From positions 744,001 through 808,000 of the forward strand of contig NZ_CP045889.1 in assembly GCF_020541225.1 (NCBI RefSeq): a stretch of 64,000 bases of DNA, given 5' to 3'. The notes beneath the pieces were generated by a model, which saw only the letters and a list, made by a program, of their open reading frames with translations, had not been told where the DNA came from and ran no database searches. Of the stretch, positions 44,083 through 54,012 are shown piece after piece; within the stretch, counting starts at the first letter, position 1, and every line of letters starts with the position of its first letter. The translations under genes were made by a program, and so were the position numbers. Source of the stretch: Candidatus Steffania adelgidicola. GTDB taxonomy: Bacteria > Pseudomonadota > Gammaproteobacteria > Enterobacterales > Enterobacteriaceae.

Positions 44083-45849
44083 TTAACTCTGGTGAAACCA
44101 GTTAAGCCAGCGAAAACCCCAAGGTAAACGTTGCCGTTCGTGTAGATTAACATTAGCAATACGTGAGCGTATCGCTGTAAGAAGACTGGGAAGTTTAGTG
44201 TTATCAAAAGGTATCGCAGTCAAGATCTCCAACGCCTCATCAATAGCATCCACTGCCCAAAGAGAAAATTCTCCCTTTCTTACAGCCTCGATAACATCCT
44301 CGTGGAGGCAAAGATGGCGGATATTAGCAATGGGAAAAATAACTCCTTGGGTGCCAGTAAGCTGATTTGCCTGGCACAGAGCAAAAAAACCTTCTATTTT
44401 TTCATTAATACCGCCAATAGGCTGTACATGTCCAAATTGATCCACCGATCCGGTAACTGCGATTTCCTGATTAATAGCTTTATCCGAAAGCGCACTGATA
44501 AGTGCTACGCCTTCTGCTAGTGAAGCACTATCACCATCTACCTCCCCATAAGACTGCTCGAAGACTAATGAGGCGGAGAAAGGAAGCTGTTGATCCAACT
44601 TTAGTGACGACATCAAAAAAGCCTGAATAATCATCATTCCTTTCGTATGAAGATTTCCACTTAGCTCTGCTTTTCGATCAATATCATTAATTTCACCATC
44701 ACCCCAATTTACCACGCAAGTAATGCGAGAAGGTTCACCAAAAGGTAATGGATGACCAGGGCAATCTAACACTGAAAGAGCATTGACCTGGCCTACAACT
44801 TGTCCTCTAGTTTCTACCATAATTTGACCTTCAGCAATCTCATTCTGCATGCACTCTCTCAGATAACTCTCACGCCAGATGCGAGTACGTTCACTGTCAG
44901 TAAAGGCTGTGGCTGTTAGCACTTCCTTAGCGTTGTATAGCGCGGCCTCTTTTAGCCTCCGAGTAAGCCAGTGAGGACATAGGGGGAGCCGGCATTGATC
45001 ACCGATGTAGCGGATAGACTGCCGAACTAGCGGGAACCAGGCATCCTGACTCAGCGCAGGTAATCCCTGACGCTGTGCTAACATATTAACCCAAGCACAC
45101 CATTTCACCATATCTTCACACCCTACGATGCGTAGTGCGGATTCGAATTCGCCATATAGAGCCAGTCGGGCTAGCTCAGGCTCTAAAATATTAAAAGCAG
45201 CCATACCCTCTCGAGTGCCCACCACGATTAACCGTAAGTTTATCGGCATCGAGGGAACAGAAACTGGCAATGAAGAACGTATATCCATCGAAAGCCAATC
45301 GAATCGCTCCTGAAGAATCATCTGCTTTAGCCGCAACCAAATCAGAGGCTGGTTCACTAACGAACGTACCCCAACGAGTAGGATCCCACCGTTAGCGCCA
45401 TGTACTAGGCCAGGTTGAAGTTGAATCGTATCCTGATGGCAACGAAGAGCTCCAAATAACTGCTCGTATTCTACCCAGGATTGCCAAAGGCATACAGCAC
45501 GGGAAGCGAAGTTATCCTCCGACTTCGTTGCTGGTTGTTCACTGACTCCCATACCCGTTATAAGATAACAGCTACCAATAGGCTGATCTGGTGCTGGTAA
45601 AATTTGCGTAACCATTTCAGAAATCAGCTGAAAATATTCTTCTTCCTCCTGTGCTGTTAACAGCATAAAACGGCTAGGCGAACGTGAATGGCAAAATTGC
45701 CTCAACCCTTCTGTAAGACGCTTCTGAAGCGTGGCAAAAGGGCTAGACAAGGGTGGAGAAGGTTTGTCAAATACCGCCGAAAACCGGGATAGATCAGGCA
45801 GTAAACATTTCCATTCTAATTTTTTTTTTGTCAAAATGATAAACAACAT
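44083..45849 (-). CDS. lonH: Lon-like protease homologue LonH (YcbZ)
   Basis: 588 aa (E. coli 586). The N-terminal part lacks an obvious Walker ATPase; the C-terminal domain is Lon-type with catalytic Ser in GEVDGDSASLAEG and Lys in GGINEKIEGFFALC. ANGGILLV, SVPSMPINLRLIVVG and PGHPLPFGEPSRI also match. It probably acts in ribosome or stress biology, but its role is poorly known. The start is uncertain: ATG 45849 or TTG 45834 (TTG ACA then lysines), the latter aligning better with E. coli MTITKLAW. A run of ten A lies in codons 7-9, a possible slippage site. Confidence 0.93.
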   Translation of the reverse strand: MLFIILTKKKLEWKCLLPDLSRFSAVFDKPSPPLSSPFATLQKRLTEGLRQFCHSRSPSRFMLLTAQEEEEYFQLISEMVTQILPAPDQPIGSCYLITGMGVSEQPATKSEDNFASRAVCLWQSWVEYEQLFGALRCHQDTIQLQPGLVHGANGGILLVGVRSLVNQPLIWLRLKQMILQERFDWLSMDIRSSLPVSVPSMPINLRLIVVGTREGMAAFNILEPELARLALYGEFESALRIVGCEDMVKWCAWVNMLAQRQGLPALSQDAWFPLVRQSIRYIGDQCRLPLCPHWLTRRLKEAALYNAKEVLTATAFTDSERTRIWRESYLRECMQNEIAEGQIMVETRGQVVGQVNALSVLDCPGHPLPFGEPSRITCVVNWGDGEINDIDRKAELSGNLHTKGMMIIQAFLMSSLKLDQQLPFSASLVFEQSYGEVDGDSASLAEGVALISALSDKAINQEIAVTGSVDQFGHVQPIGGINEKIEGFFALCQANQLTGTQGVIFPIANIRHLCLHEDVIEAVRKGEFSLWAVDAIDEALEILTAIPFDNTKLPSLLTAIRSRIANVNLHERQRLPWGFRWLNWFHQS

Positions 45850-46862
45850 CAGCTATTCAGAGAATAGCTGATATTATACAAGAAGAGACACTGTTTCGTC
45901 TCGGTCTCTTTCCTCTCCAATACCGATTTTGGTCAATTTTCTGTTATGAGTGTCAAAATGAATACTATGGATAAATATTCGCGAAATAAAAATAAATCAT
46001 TCTATTATCCAAAACTAGTTAAATAAGATTTAAAGGGGGTTTTTAATATAAAAGTAGAAATCTAAAAATCATATGGACGAAAAAATCTCATAAAAAAAAC
46101 AGAGTATTGGATATATAAATTCTGAACCACAGAACACACTCAGGTACTACAAGATTATAAGTAAATTATTATTTATTAGAAAATGGCCAGAAAATCTCTG
46201 TCAAAAGTGCATTAAATACACCATGCATCTCTAGAGCCAGGCGCTAACCATTCTGTACTAAATATTGGTTAAAGATAAAAACATTTTGGCATTTATGAGC
46301 AATGTAATATTCCCTATTATTTATAGATAAATTTTATCTGTTCATGGTTAGCTAATGGTTTTCGTACGAAATTTTTTTGATTGTGAATTAATAAAGTACT
46401 AGAGATGTTTTTATATTTTTGCATAAAATGCAAATCACATGTTACTGAACGATGCTGTTTGCTTAAATAAAACTCTATATCAGATGCTGACAGAAAATAA
46501 CCAGTAACTCAGAGGTCATATTTTGACCTTGAAATATTGAATTACAGGTTGACATAAGGCAGAATTTTTTTTTCACTGATTGTATAAGACACTTGATATA
46601 TAAAACCATCTTAGCCCCTCTCGTAATACGTCACCTATTAAGAAGATAGCTATTACACCATCATTCCACCGCCTCAAACTTTTTCTTATCACTGCTGCGA
46701 TAAGTTTAGCGTTGAAATCAGGTATAATCTTAATGTATATGAGCTAGTAAAATTTTACTAAAAAATATTGTTATAGAACTAATTTCATAAAATATTTTTA
46801 TATATACTATGTTTTAAAACTTATAGTAATTGATTTTGAGATAACAAGATTGCATGAGCGAC
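45850..46862. other. Spacer where matP would be expected
   Basis: In E. coli matP (Ter macrodomain organiser) lies between lonH and ompA on the opposite strand. No MatP segment could be read. Small inverted repeats AGGTCA / TGACCT (46513-46529) and CTTATC / GATAAG (46688-46707) are seen; a TATAAT near 46723 has no good -35 partner. Confidence 0.5.
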
Positions 46863-46897
46863 GAAAAGAGCACACCTCTCGCCAGAGGATTGTGCTC
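46863..46897 (-). terminator. Strong ompA transcription terminator
   Basis: On the minus strand GAGCACA, a 2-base bulge, CCTCT, loop GGCG, AGAGG, TGTGCTC, then TTTTCGT. A 12-bp stem starting about 23 bases after the ompA stop. The best intrinsic terminator in the window. Confidence 0.85.
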
Positions 46898-46920
46898 TCA
46901 CATCGCGCAGTCATTACAAT

Positions 46921-48012
46921 TTATGACTGACTGATTACATCTTTCAGGCCTTTTACTTCGATCTCTACACGCCGATCTCTGCCAAGACAACTAATAATTG
47001 CAGCGTGACCTTTCACGTCAGCACAGGTATTACCAGTAATTGAATTGCATTTACCAATAGCACGGGCAGAAATTGTATCGGAAGGGATACCCTTGGAAAT
47101 TAGGTACCTTAAGACACTCTGCACACGTTGCTGAGAGAGTTTCTGATTATACTGCGCAGTACCGATGCGATCAGTATATCCTAGAATAGTAATAGAACCT
47201 TCTTTTGGTTCTATTGAATTTAACTCGGAGTACAACTCATCCAGAGCCTGCTGACCTTCCAATGTCAGTGATGAGTCATCAAAGTCAAATAAAACGTCCG
47301 ACCTTAGGGTAAAAGGCTTTGTCTGAATCACTGTATTGTGGATCAGAGTCGAATCCGGAGTCGCATCCGGAATAGGGGTCGGGATTGGCACTACTCTTAT
47401 ATCCTGTCCAAAACGGTAGGACACCCCAACATTCAGAAGGGCATTATCAGGGTGTGCAGCAATGATACCGGCGTCACCGATGTTATGAATCCACTGGTAA
47501 TCAAGACGGGTAGCCCAATTCTTAGTCCAGGAATACTCTACACCTAAAGCAGCCACTGGAGAAACACCGGTATCATGGTCACTTATACGACCATGACTTC
47601 TATCGTATACACCTTTAGAGTCAGTACGAGATACTATCCCACCTAACCGAGTGTAGATATCTAAATCTTTGGTTAAAGGGTAGCTAAGTTTTGCTATAAA
47701 AGAAATCCCCCGTGCTTTAAAAATTCCCTTGTTTGCACTATCTTTGTAGGTCATACGACCTAACCAATCATAACCTAATTCAAAACCCAAGTATGGATTC
47801 GCCTGATACCCGACGAAAGTACCCATGCCCACCTGACCATTGTGGGTGGGACCATTACTAATGTACTTATCAAAACTGTGATTGTAAAAACCCGTATCGT
47901 GGTAGCGGGACCACCCCCATTTACCCCCACCATACCAGGTATCATCTTTCGGAGCAGCTTGCGCTACGCTTGCGAAAGCTGCCAGTACCACTGCAATAGC
48001 TGTCTTTTTCAT
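46921..48012 (-). CDS. ompA: Outer membrane protein A
   Basis: Eight-stranded beta-barrel with a periplasmic peptidoglycan-binding domain. Started at ATG 48012 ([19 protein letters not shown], cleavage after AQA) it is 363 aa; the upstream frame is the E. coli-like leader with GATAACGAGGCGCAAA, so earlier ATGs are not used. Barrel about 22-205 ([43 protein letters not shown]). A Pro/Thr linker includes PIPTPIPD. OmpA_C domain with [40 protein letters not shown] and [10 protein letters not shown]. The four extracellular loops differ from E. coli, as expected for a surface protein. Confidence 0.97.
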   Translation of the reverse strand: MKKTAIAVVLAAFASVAQAAPKDDTWYGGGKWGWSRYHDTGFYNHSFDKYISNGPTHNGQVGMGTFVGYQANPYLGFELGYDWLGRMTYKDSANKGIFKARGISFIAKLSYPLTKDLDIYTRLGGIVSRTDSKGVYDRSHGRISDHDTGVSPVAALGVEYSWTKNWATRLDYQWIHNIGDAGIIAAHPDNALLNVGVSYRFGQDIRVVPIPTPIPDATPDSTLIHNTVIQTKPFTLRSDVLFDFDDSSLTLEGQQALDELYSELNSIEPKEGSITILGYTDRIGTAQYNQKLSQQRVQSVLRYLISKGIPSDTISARAIGKCNSITGNTCADVKGHAAIISCLGRDRRVEIEVKGLKDVISQS

Positions 48013-48147
48013 TATTTGCGCCTCGTTATCATCCAAATAGGCAATGAGCTTGATAAAGCTGATTTTGGAAATCCATTGCCGACGTTCGGGCTCAACCTCT
48101 GTGCGTCGTCATTAAAATGACGTTATAGAGCAACCCCGGCGAATTAA

Positions 48148-48168
48148 AGTCTACAACGAAGTTGGAAA
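48148..48168 (-). promoter_or_regulatory. ompA promoter
   Basis: On the minus strand TTCCAAC, then TTCGTTGTAGACTTTAA, matching the remembered E. coli ompA promoter (TTTTCAACTACG, TTGTAGACTTTA). -10 TAGACT at 48148-48153. The following leader keeps GGGGTTGCTC near its start and the GATAACGAGGCGCAAA ribosome site. A transcribed leader of about 130 bases is implied. Confidence 0.7.
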
Positions 48169-49738
48169 CTTACAAGCAAGATGTAGTAAGCTTCAAATAA
48201 AAAACAGCGCTTCAACTCATTCATGAGGAAAAAACACACTCGAAAAGGTAACTTTTGGAAAAAACACAGAGAGTAAAAACCGTATATCTACCAGATTCAG
48301 TCTAGTTTTAAGACGGGGAGCTCTCAGATTGAATTATCGTCTATATCTTAGATAGACGCCAAGAATCTCACGTGAATGAGATTCTTTAGATTAAAATTAC
48401 CCACATTGAAATAGAGGTTTATTTTTTACTTCTTCCAAATCGATGTTCAATTTAACGAACATTAAGACCCTTATCTCTTAAGTATCAAGATTAACAATCT
48501 GTCGTGATTCACGATTGCTTATTCAGCATATCACATTCTAGTATCGATATACATTTTCTATATGGAAAACTAGATTAAACCAGTATACAAATACTTTATG
48601 GCGTGCAAGAAGTTCGTACTTAAGTAACATTTCCTCATAAAGCAAACATATTAATGTCGTCTGACCTTAAACTCTTCACTCCTACAGAGATGTTATTTTT
48701 AACATTTTATGCCATATTTTGTTCGAAATATAGAAATAAAGTAACACTCTTCTTTATATTAACTGTGATGTGAAATTATCTTTTTGTATTTAATTAATAG
48801 CAAGAGAAATATAAATTAAGATTACGCAAGTAGTATTGTAGACTCGAACAAAAATCTGCTATAGTTATGATGAAAAAAATAAATTTTCATGCAAAATACT
48901 TGGAAACATTTTATGTTTTCAATGGAAATAACTAGGCTCGTTATGTGAAATATTATCAACTAAAACTTGAGTAGTTCCACTTCCTTTCATGTAACAGCTT
49001 CACTCCACCGCATATGTAAACACCGATAAGTTAAATAAATACATATACGACTGTCAGACCTTCATCCAAATGGATGAAAATCATTGGAGAGCATTCTAGA
49101 TATTTAAACGGGCAGAGAGATTATTTTATCAGAAATAGGAGAGATGGTTATAATTTTATAAATGATCATGTTATTATTTTTAATAAATGTCCATTTTCAA
49201 AAAAAATCATACATGTCTAAATAAAATACAGGACTTACTTGAACTGTCTTTTGCTTTCAGTTAGCATGTTACTGTAGTAATTAAGCCTCATGATTTTTTT
49301 ACCCATAGCTATATTTTTAGTATCCGGGTTCTCCCCACTTGTGTTGTCCGAGATATTGCTAGAGTGCTAGATATTAGCTTTAACATTATCTTCTTGAATT
49401 TTATACAAAACTTAAACGAAAGTAAGTTCTGTATATGGATACTGAAATTTTAATCGTTTTTATAAAAAACATTCCTCTTTGCTTTTTATTATGCAATTCA
49501 TTCCACCGAATAGAGAAAAATGTTTTTTGCTAAAACGATTCAGCAAAGACGCTATTGGCAGATTAAATATAGTAATTAAACCCAAAGCAAGCGCCATAAA
49601 ATGGCATCTTATTAATATTTCCAGATGGATGATCAAAAGCAGTTCAAGCGGTAGAGTAGTGTGGTAAAGCGCTAATACAGTTTATAAAAGATTAGTAAAC
49701 AGTTATAATACCGTGATTTTATCAGAAATAATATTACC
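48169..49738. other. Spacer between ompA and murI
   Basis: 1.6 kb, AT-rich. sulA and sxy lie here in E. coli but no remnant or LexA-box-flanked ORF was found. A 62-codon frame at 49479-49667 is unrecognised. Confidence 0.5.
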
Positions 49739-50623
49739 CTATCTAATAATACATGAAAGATTTTGTAATGACGCGAAACCATAGCACATCAAAGCTGGGA
49801 CTAAAGCTTGTACCTGCGGCGTTCTAGCGAGACAATAGGCGGTATTTTGTGTTATTTGATTCTCTAGATAATCATTTACTTTCATATTCCTCGCGGACAA
49901 CCAAGCGGCGCGACGTGCAACAGCTGCCCCGGAATCGACTAAATAGGTTCCTTTCGGAAAAACCGCATGTAATTCCTGCCGTAGAAGTGAAAAGTGGGTG
50001 CACCCAAGCACGATCGTATCTGGCGTTGCGCTCGAATTTAACCAGGGATTTAATAGTTTTCGCAATCCAAGAAGTAACACTATTTCTCCATGTAGTTTAG
50101 CCTCTGCCATATGAACTAGTTCGGGCATACCTAGCTGAAGAATTTGACAATCGCCGGCAAATTGATTAATGAGATCGTAGGTATACCTGCACTGTATAGT
50201 AGCTCGAGTCGCAAGTAACCCAACAATGCCATTACGCGTTAACTTAATTGCCGGTTTAATTGCCGGAACAACTCCGATAATCGGAAAAGAAAAACGCTTA
50301 CGGAGAACCGGTAGAACAATTGTACTGGCGGTATTACAAGCAATAATAACCAAATCGAACTGATGCAGGCACCACATTGAACCAATAATACCCACTACCC
50401 TATCTACAATGAACTTTTCTGATTTTTCTCCATAGGGAAATCCCTCATTATCAAACACATATAAGTAACGAGCATTCGGTAAAGTTTGCTTGACTTTATC
50501 ATAGATCGATAACCCTCCTACTCCCGAGTCCAATATTAAAATCCTGGGCTGTGGGACAACGATACCCTTAGATACTACAGGTTTTAAGAAGATCGAAGCC
50601 TTATCCTCTATTTTGGTAACCAT
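49739..50623 (-). CDS. murI: Glutamate racemase
   Basis: Makes D-glutamate for peptidoglycan. 294 aa (E. coli 285). The N-terminal substrate site is LILDSGVGGLSIYD, catalytic Cys one is in VIIACNTASTIVLP and catalytic Cys two in VLGCTHFSLL. FPIIGVVPAIKPA and GLLATRATI are conserved. ATG 50623, with an N-terminal extension of about 25 residues before the domain, somewhat like the E. coli protein. In E. coli btuB precedes and an rRNA operon follows; neither is present. Confidence 0.96.
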   Translation of the reverse strand: MVTKIEDKASIFLKPVVSKGIVVPQPRILILDSGVGGLSIYDKVKQTLPNARYLYVFDNEGFPYGEKSEKFIVDRVVGIIGSMWCLHQFDLVIIACNTASTIVLPVLRKRFSFPIIGVVPAIKPAIKLTRNGIVGLLATRATIQCRYTYDLINQFAGDCQILQLGMPELVHMAEAKLHGEIVLLLGLRKLLNPWLNSSATPDTIVLGCTHFSLLRQELHAVFPKGTYLVDSGAAVARRAAWLSARNMKVNDYLENQITQNTAYCLARTPQVQALVPALMCYGFASLQNLSCIIR

Positions 50624-50806
50624 ATGTTAAGCCATCATTTTTATAAAATATATTACTCACTTTAGCATAAACCCTTATAAGGGAATTGTGATCGAATATA
50701 ACTAAACAATTTTATTATGGTCTACAGACTACGAACAGGATTTCTTTGTGGCATACAGATATATTTTCCTTTTCCTAAAATACTCCAAATCAGAAGATTA
50801 TATAAA

Positions 50807-50833
50807 TCATAAGTCTACTCAGTAGACTTATGA
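50807..50833. repeat. 27-base perfect palindrome
   Basis: TCATAAGTCTACT and its reverse complement around one C. No T-run follows. It lies upstream of murI (which starts at 50623, minus), so it is not the murI terminator. Confidence 0.9.
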
Positions 50834-52313
50834 TAATAATATTCGTTATAAACATGAAGATTCTGACTTTTAAGTTAACGATGTAATAATGATGACATAA
50901 TTTTGAGAATGTACTTAATAAGTGTTGATATGACCTTATGTCTATCAGAATAACTAAAGACAGCTGCCGCGACAGGTAAAGAAACCGTCAAGATTTATCA
51001 ATAAAAGATTGTAGTAAAAGCGTTTTAATCTACAGAAAATAGTTTTTTTACTAAAGAAGGAAAAAGAGTGTCTATCTAAAATTACAGCCTAATCTTCCTG
51101 ACTTAGCAGAAGGTAGAGTACTTTCCTACATATTCTCTAGCGAGACAGTCACTAAAAATATCAAAAGAAAATTAGAGAGGTTTTTTAATGAAGGATTTTT
51201 ATTAATTAATAAGATTTGATTACGATCAGGTAGCGTCACTATACCAGAATAGGTAAAAACTATACCTGGCGCCAGTAATCTTCCAAAAATTAGAAAAACA
51301 AATAAACATTCTTAAGTTGAAATCGGTTTCTCATTGATTCTATGACTAAGAAAATTATTGAGTACCTTAACACTCATCGAAGTCATGAGCGCCAGTGCTA
51401 ATCTCAAGGATACGCGATAGCTAATTGATACTATATAAAAAACGTAACGAGCACTCAATTCTACTGCTAAATTAAGTGGATCTCAACATATCCCAGTGAA
51501 TCTATTTATCTCAGCTATCACAGGGTTTTTCCCTCGTGGACAGTAAGATAAAATAACTAATCACCTTTGGTGATGATTATATTTCTGTCGGTATAAAAAT
51601 ACAGTATAATACTCTCTTGTGTTATTAAATATCCTATTCATAGATGGTTTTCATAACCCGCGAGCATCGTCTAAGAGTTTTAAGGTTGTCTGGCAAAAAC
51701 GGTGACTTCCTGCTATAACCTAATCAACTCTAGAAACCCATTTTTCACTCCCAGAACCAGTGAAAATCCCCGTTATTGGTTCAACACTGTTATAAGAGAT
51801 ACAAAGACTTGTATTAGCATACCGGATAACGCTTGTACTGAAGCGATAGAGTCCAGAAATTTAAATATAATTATATTATCTAGACTAAAAATCATGATAT
51901 CTTTTTTACTATTAGCTTCTGCCTCGTTAGGTGCGGATCTAGGATATATCGCAGCTATCAATCTACTAAATACAAAATATCCCGGCAGATAAGTGAATAG
52001 CCTAAATCACCTATCAAAATATTTATCCTGAATAAATTACTTCGTCATGTTTTAATAATATAATCATATGAAAAGGTTTACAAAAACTTCGAGAGTCTCA
52101 GACTAAAAAAACAAAATCACATCTGCAAAATCAATCGCACTACGCTTTTTCTCGCAGAGAGATACAGGTAGCTTTGTTCCTCAAATTACGTTATACATAC
52201 TAAACTATGGTGTCTTAATCGATCGCTATATCAGTGAGTCTATCGATGATTAATAGTTATCAACATACTTATATACAAAACAAAAATATTGTAATTATTT
52301 TAATCAATAAATA

Positions 52314-52346
52314 ATTCTGAGATTCAGTAGTACTGAATCTCAGAAT
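52314..52346. repeat. 33-base perfect palindrome
   Basis: ATTCTGAGATTCAGTA and its exact reverse complement around one G, within the probable decayed parC region. No T-run. Confidence 0.9.
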
Positions 52347-52519
52347 ATGATAAAATCTCTCCTAATCAACCCTGAAATAAAGAAAAAATATTGATTGGAT
52401 TTTAAACTTTAAATTCTTATATTATAAAACCGCAACAGTTGTAATATAAACTTAGCGCTTCATTTAACTAGGGAGTAAAGATGCATCTGATTTGACCAAA
52501 TATCATTTTATAAACTTAG

Positions 52520-53036
52520 TTTACGTCCAGGTATATTTTGGAGGGAACATATAATAACTGGTACTAATGATCAAAAACTGCTAACAACCTCTGATACGAG
52601 CATATGATTTTATATGCAAGTTTAACAAACTAGTAATCCGAAATCGTTCAGGTAAAGTCCTACCACAGCTAAAGTTATACCGCCGCTATGGATAACAGCA
52701 GCTTTAGATCAGGTGTCAATACTAACCGCAACCGGACACCTGATAATATTTCCGCTGCACCATCTTTCGACACTCTCGAAAGATAGAGGTAATAAAATTA
52801 CCAGCATCTCCTTCGGAAATCTCGCCACTAGCAAGGATCTACTAATCGATTTTTGCCTCCTCTTCATTAACGCTGCCAGTACTTTTTATGCCGGAAAAAG
52901 TCACCTGACTCTAGGACTGAAAGATTTACAGATATTTATTGCTGTATGCGGGTATAGGGAGATTTTATCACCGCACCGGTGCCGACAACATATCGATCGG
53001 ATAAAAATCCTTATTTCTATCGAAATAACACGATAA
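52520..53036 (+). pseudogene. parC: C-terminal relic of parC (topoisomerase IV subunit A)
   Basis: The last third of ParC can be read in changing frames. NDQKLLTTSD matches E. coli DDQKLLMASD. FICKFNKLVIRNRSGK matches FVCTFNDLVARNRAGK. KVIPPLWI matches VMPPVVI. From 52713 one open frame gives ILTATGHLIIFPLHHL, LSKDRGNKI, FYAGKSHLTLGLKDLQ and RQHIDRIKI, matching LLAITQAGRMLMFPV, LSKGKGNKI, VGKRKIKLRPEELQ and LQRIDRVEI. Position just before plsC equals the E. coli parC-plsC order. Frames are broken and the catalytic N-terminal two-thirds are unreadable. Confidence 0.75.
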
Positions 53037-53203
53037 CAGTATCAGGGCGTAATATATACTATGCTAACTGCTGTAGTTCTAAACTAGGTAAGTGATTATT
53101 TTATTTTTTGTAACTATTAACTAACGAAAAAAAGATGAAGATAACTATCTATTCTGTTCAGAACACCAGTATACTACTGATCACCGCAGACTAAGAGGTG
53201 ATT

Positions 53204-53935
53204 ATGCTAGCTATCGCTCGTATTGTTTTAATAGTGCTTTTATCGATAATAATCTGTATTATAGGTTCAATTTACTGCTTATTTAGCCCGAGAAATCCTT
53301 CTCATGTTGCCACTTTTTCTCGCTGGTTTTCACGCATGTCACCACTTTTGGGAATCCAAGTAGACATACGCCATACCAAAACTGAAACAGTACCCAAAAA
53401 TTGTATTTATATCGCTAATCATCAAAACAACTACGATATAGTAACCGCTGCCTATGCGGTACAGCCACGTACTGTAACAGTAGGAAAAAAAAGTTTACTA
53501 TGGATCCCACTTTTCGGCCCCCTTTATTGGTTGAGCGGAAATTTACTCATCGATCGCCATAATAGTACCCGAGCGCATAATTTGCTTAATGAGATCATAC
53601 AGAATCTTAAAAATAAAAATATTTCTGTTTGGATTTTTCCAGAAGGTACTCGTAGTCATGGTCGAGGTTTGCTAGCCTTTAAATGTGGCGCTTTCTACAG
53701 CGCACTTGCCGCTAATGTTCCCATTGTGCCAGTTTGCATTTCTAACACCTCAAATAAAATCAAACTCAATCGCTGGTCTAACGGTTTAGTTATCATTGAG
53801 ATTCTACCAGCGGTTGAAACTAGCACTTACCGCCGAGAGGAAATACGCGCATTGACTAAATGTTGTCGGGCAGTGATGAAAAATAAGTTAGCCGAACTAA
53901 ACGCAGAAGTGACTAATCGAGAAGTCTTAGGATAA
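53204..53935 (+). CDS. plsC: 1-acyl-sn-glycerol-3-phosphate acyltransferase
   Basis: Adds the second acyl chain to make phosphatidic acid, on the inner membrane. 243 aa from ATG 53204 (MLAIARIVLIVLL); AAGAGGTG just upstream fits this start better than the in-frame GTG at 53198. N-terminal membrane segment, then catalytic IYIANHQNNYDIVTA (HX4D) and FPEGTRSHGRG. GKKSLLWIPLFGPLYWLSGN and VPIVPVCISNTSNKI match E. coli PlsC (245 aa). It sits between dead parC and dead parE, so only it was kept. Confidence 0.96.
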   Translation: MLAIARIVLIVLLSIIICIIGSIYCLFSPRNPSHVATFSRWFSRMSPLLGIQVDIRHTKTETVPKNCIYIANHQNNYDIVTAAYAVQPRTVTVGKKSLLWIPLFGPLYWLSGNLLIDRHNSTRAHNLLNEIIQNLKNKNISVWIFPEGTRSHGRGLLAFKCGAFYSALAANVPIVPVCISNTSNKIKLNRWSNGLVIIEILPAVETSTYRREEIRALTKCCRAVMKNKLAELNAEVTNREVLG

Positions 53936-53982
53936 AAAAGTTTTTCACTCCAGTTTCTTAACCTATATGTCTGAGGCAATTA

Positions 53983-54012
53983 TTTTTATCATGCAATATT
54001 GCATGATAAAAA
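53983..54012. terminator. 30-base perfect palindrome, possible plsC terminator
   Basis: TTTTTATCATGCAAT followed directly by its reverse complement, 48 bases past the plsC stop. It would form a hairpin with a T-run in one arm, so it may stop transcription, but no T-run follows the stem. Confidence 0.4.

Larger units (their letters stand above)
50624..52519. other. Long spacer, probably the unrecognisable 5' two-thirds of parC
   Basis: Intact parC (about 2.26 kb) ending at 53036 would start near 50780, so most of this stretch may be decayed parC, but I could align nothing before about 52520. It contains two long perfect palindromes (50807-50833, 52314-52346). A 96-codon frame at 51702-51992 is unrecognised. 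Confidence 0.4.

Noticed and set aside
49479..49667. 62-codon plus-strand frame between ompA and murI
   Set aside because: Unrecognised, no ribosome site, likely chance.
51702..51992. 96-codon plus-strand frame in the decayed parC region
   Set aside because: Tried against ParC and neighbours; no ordered match.
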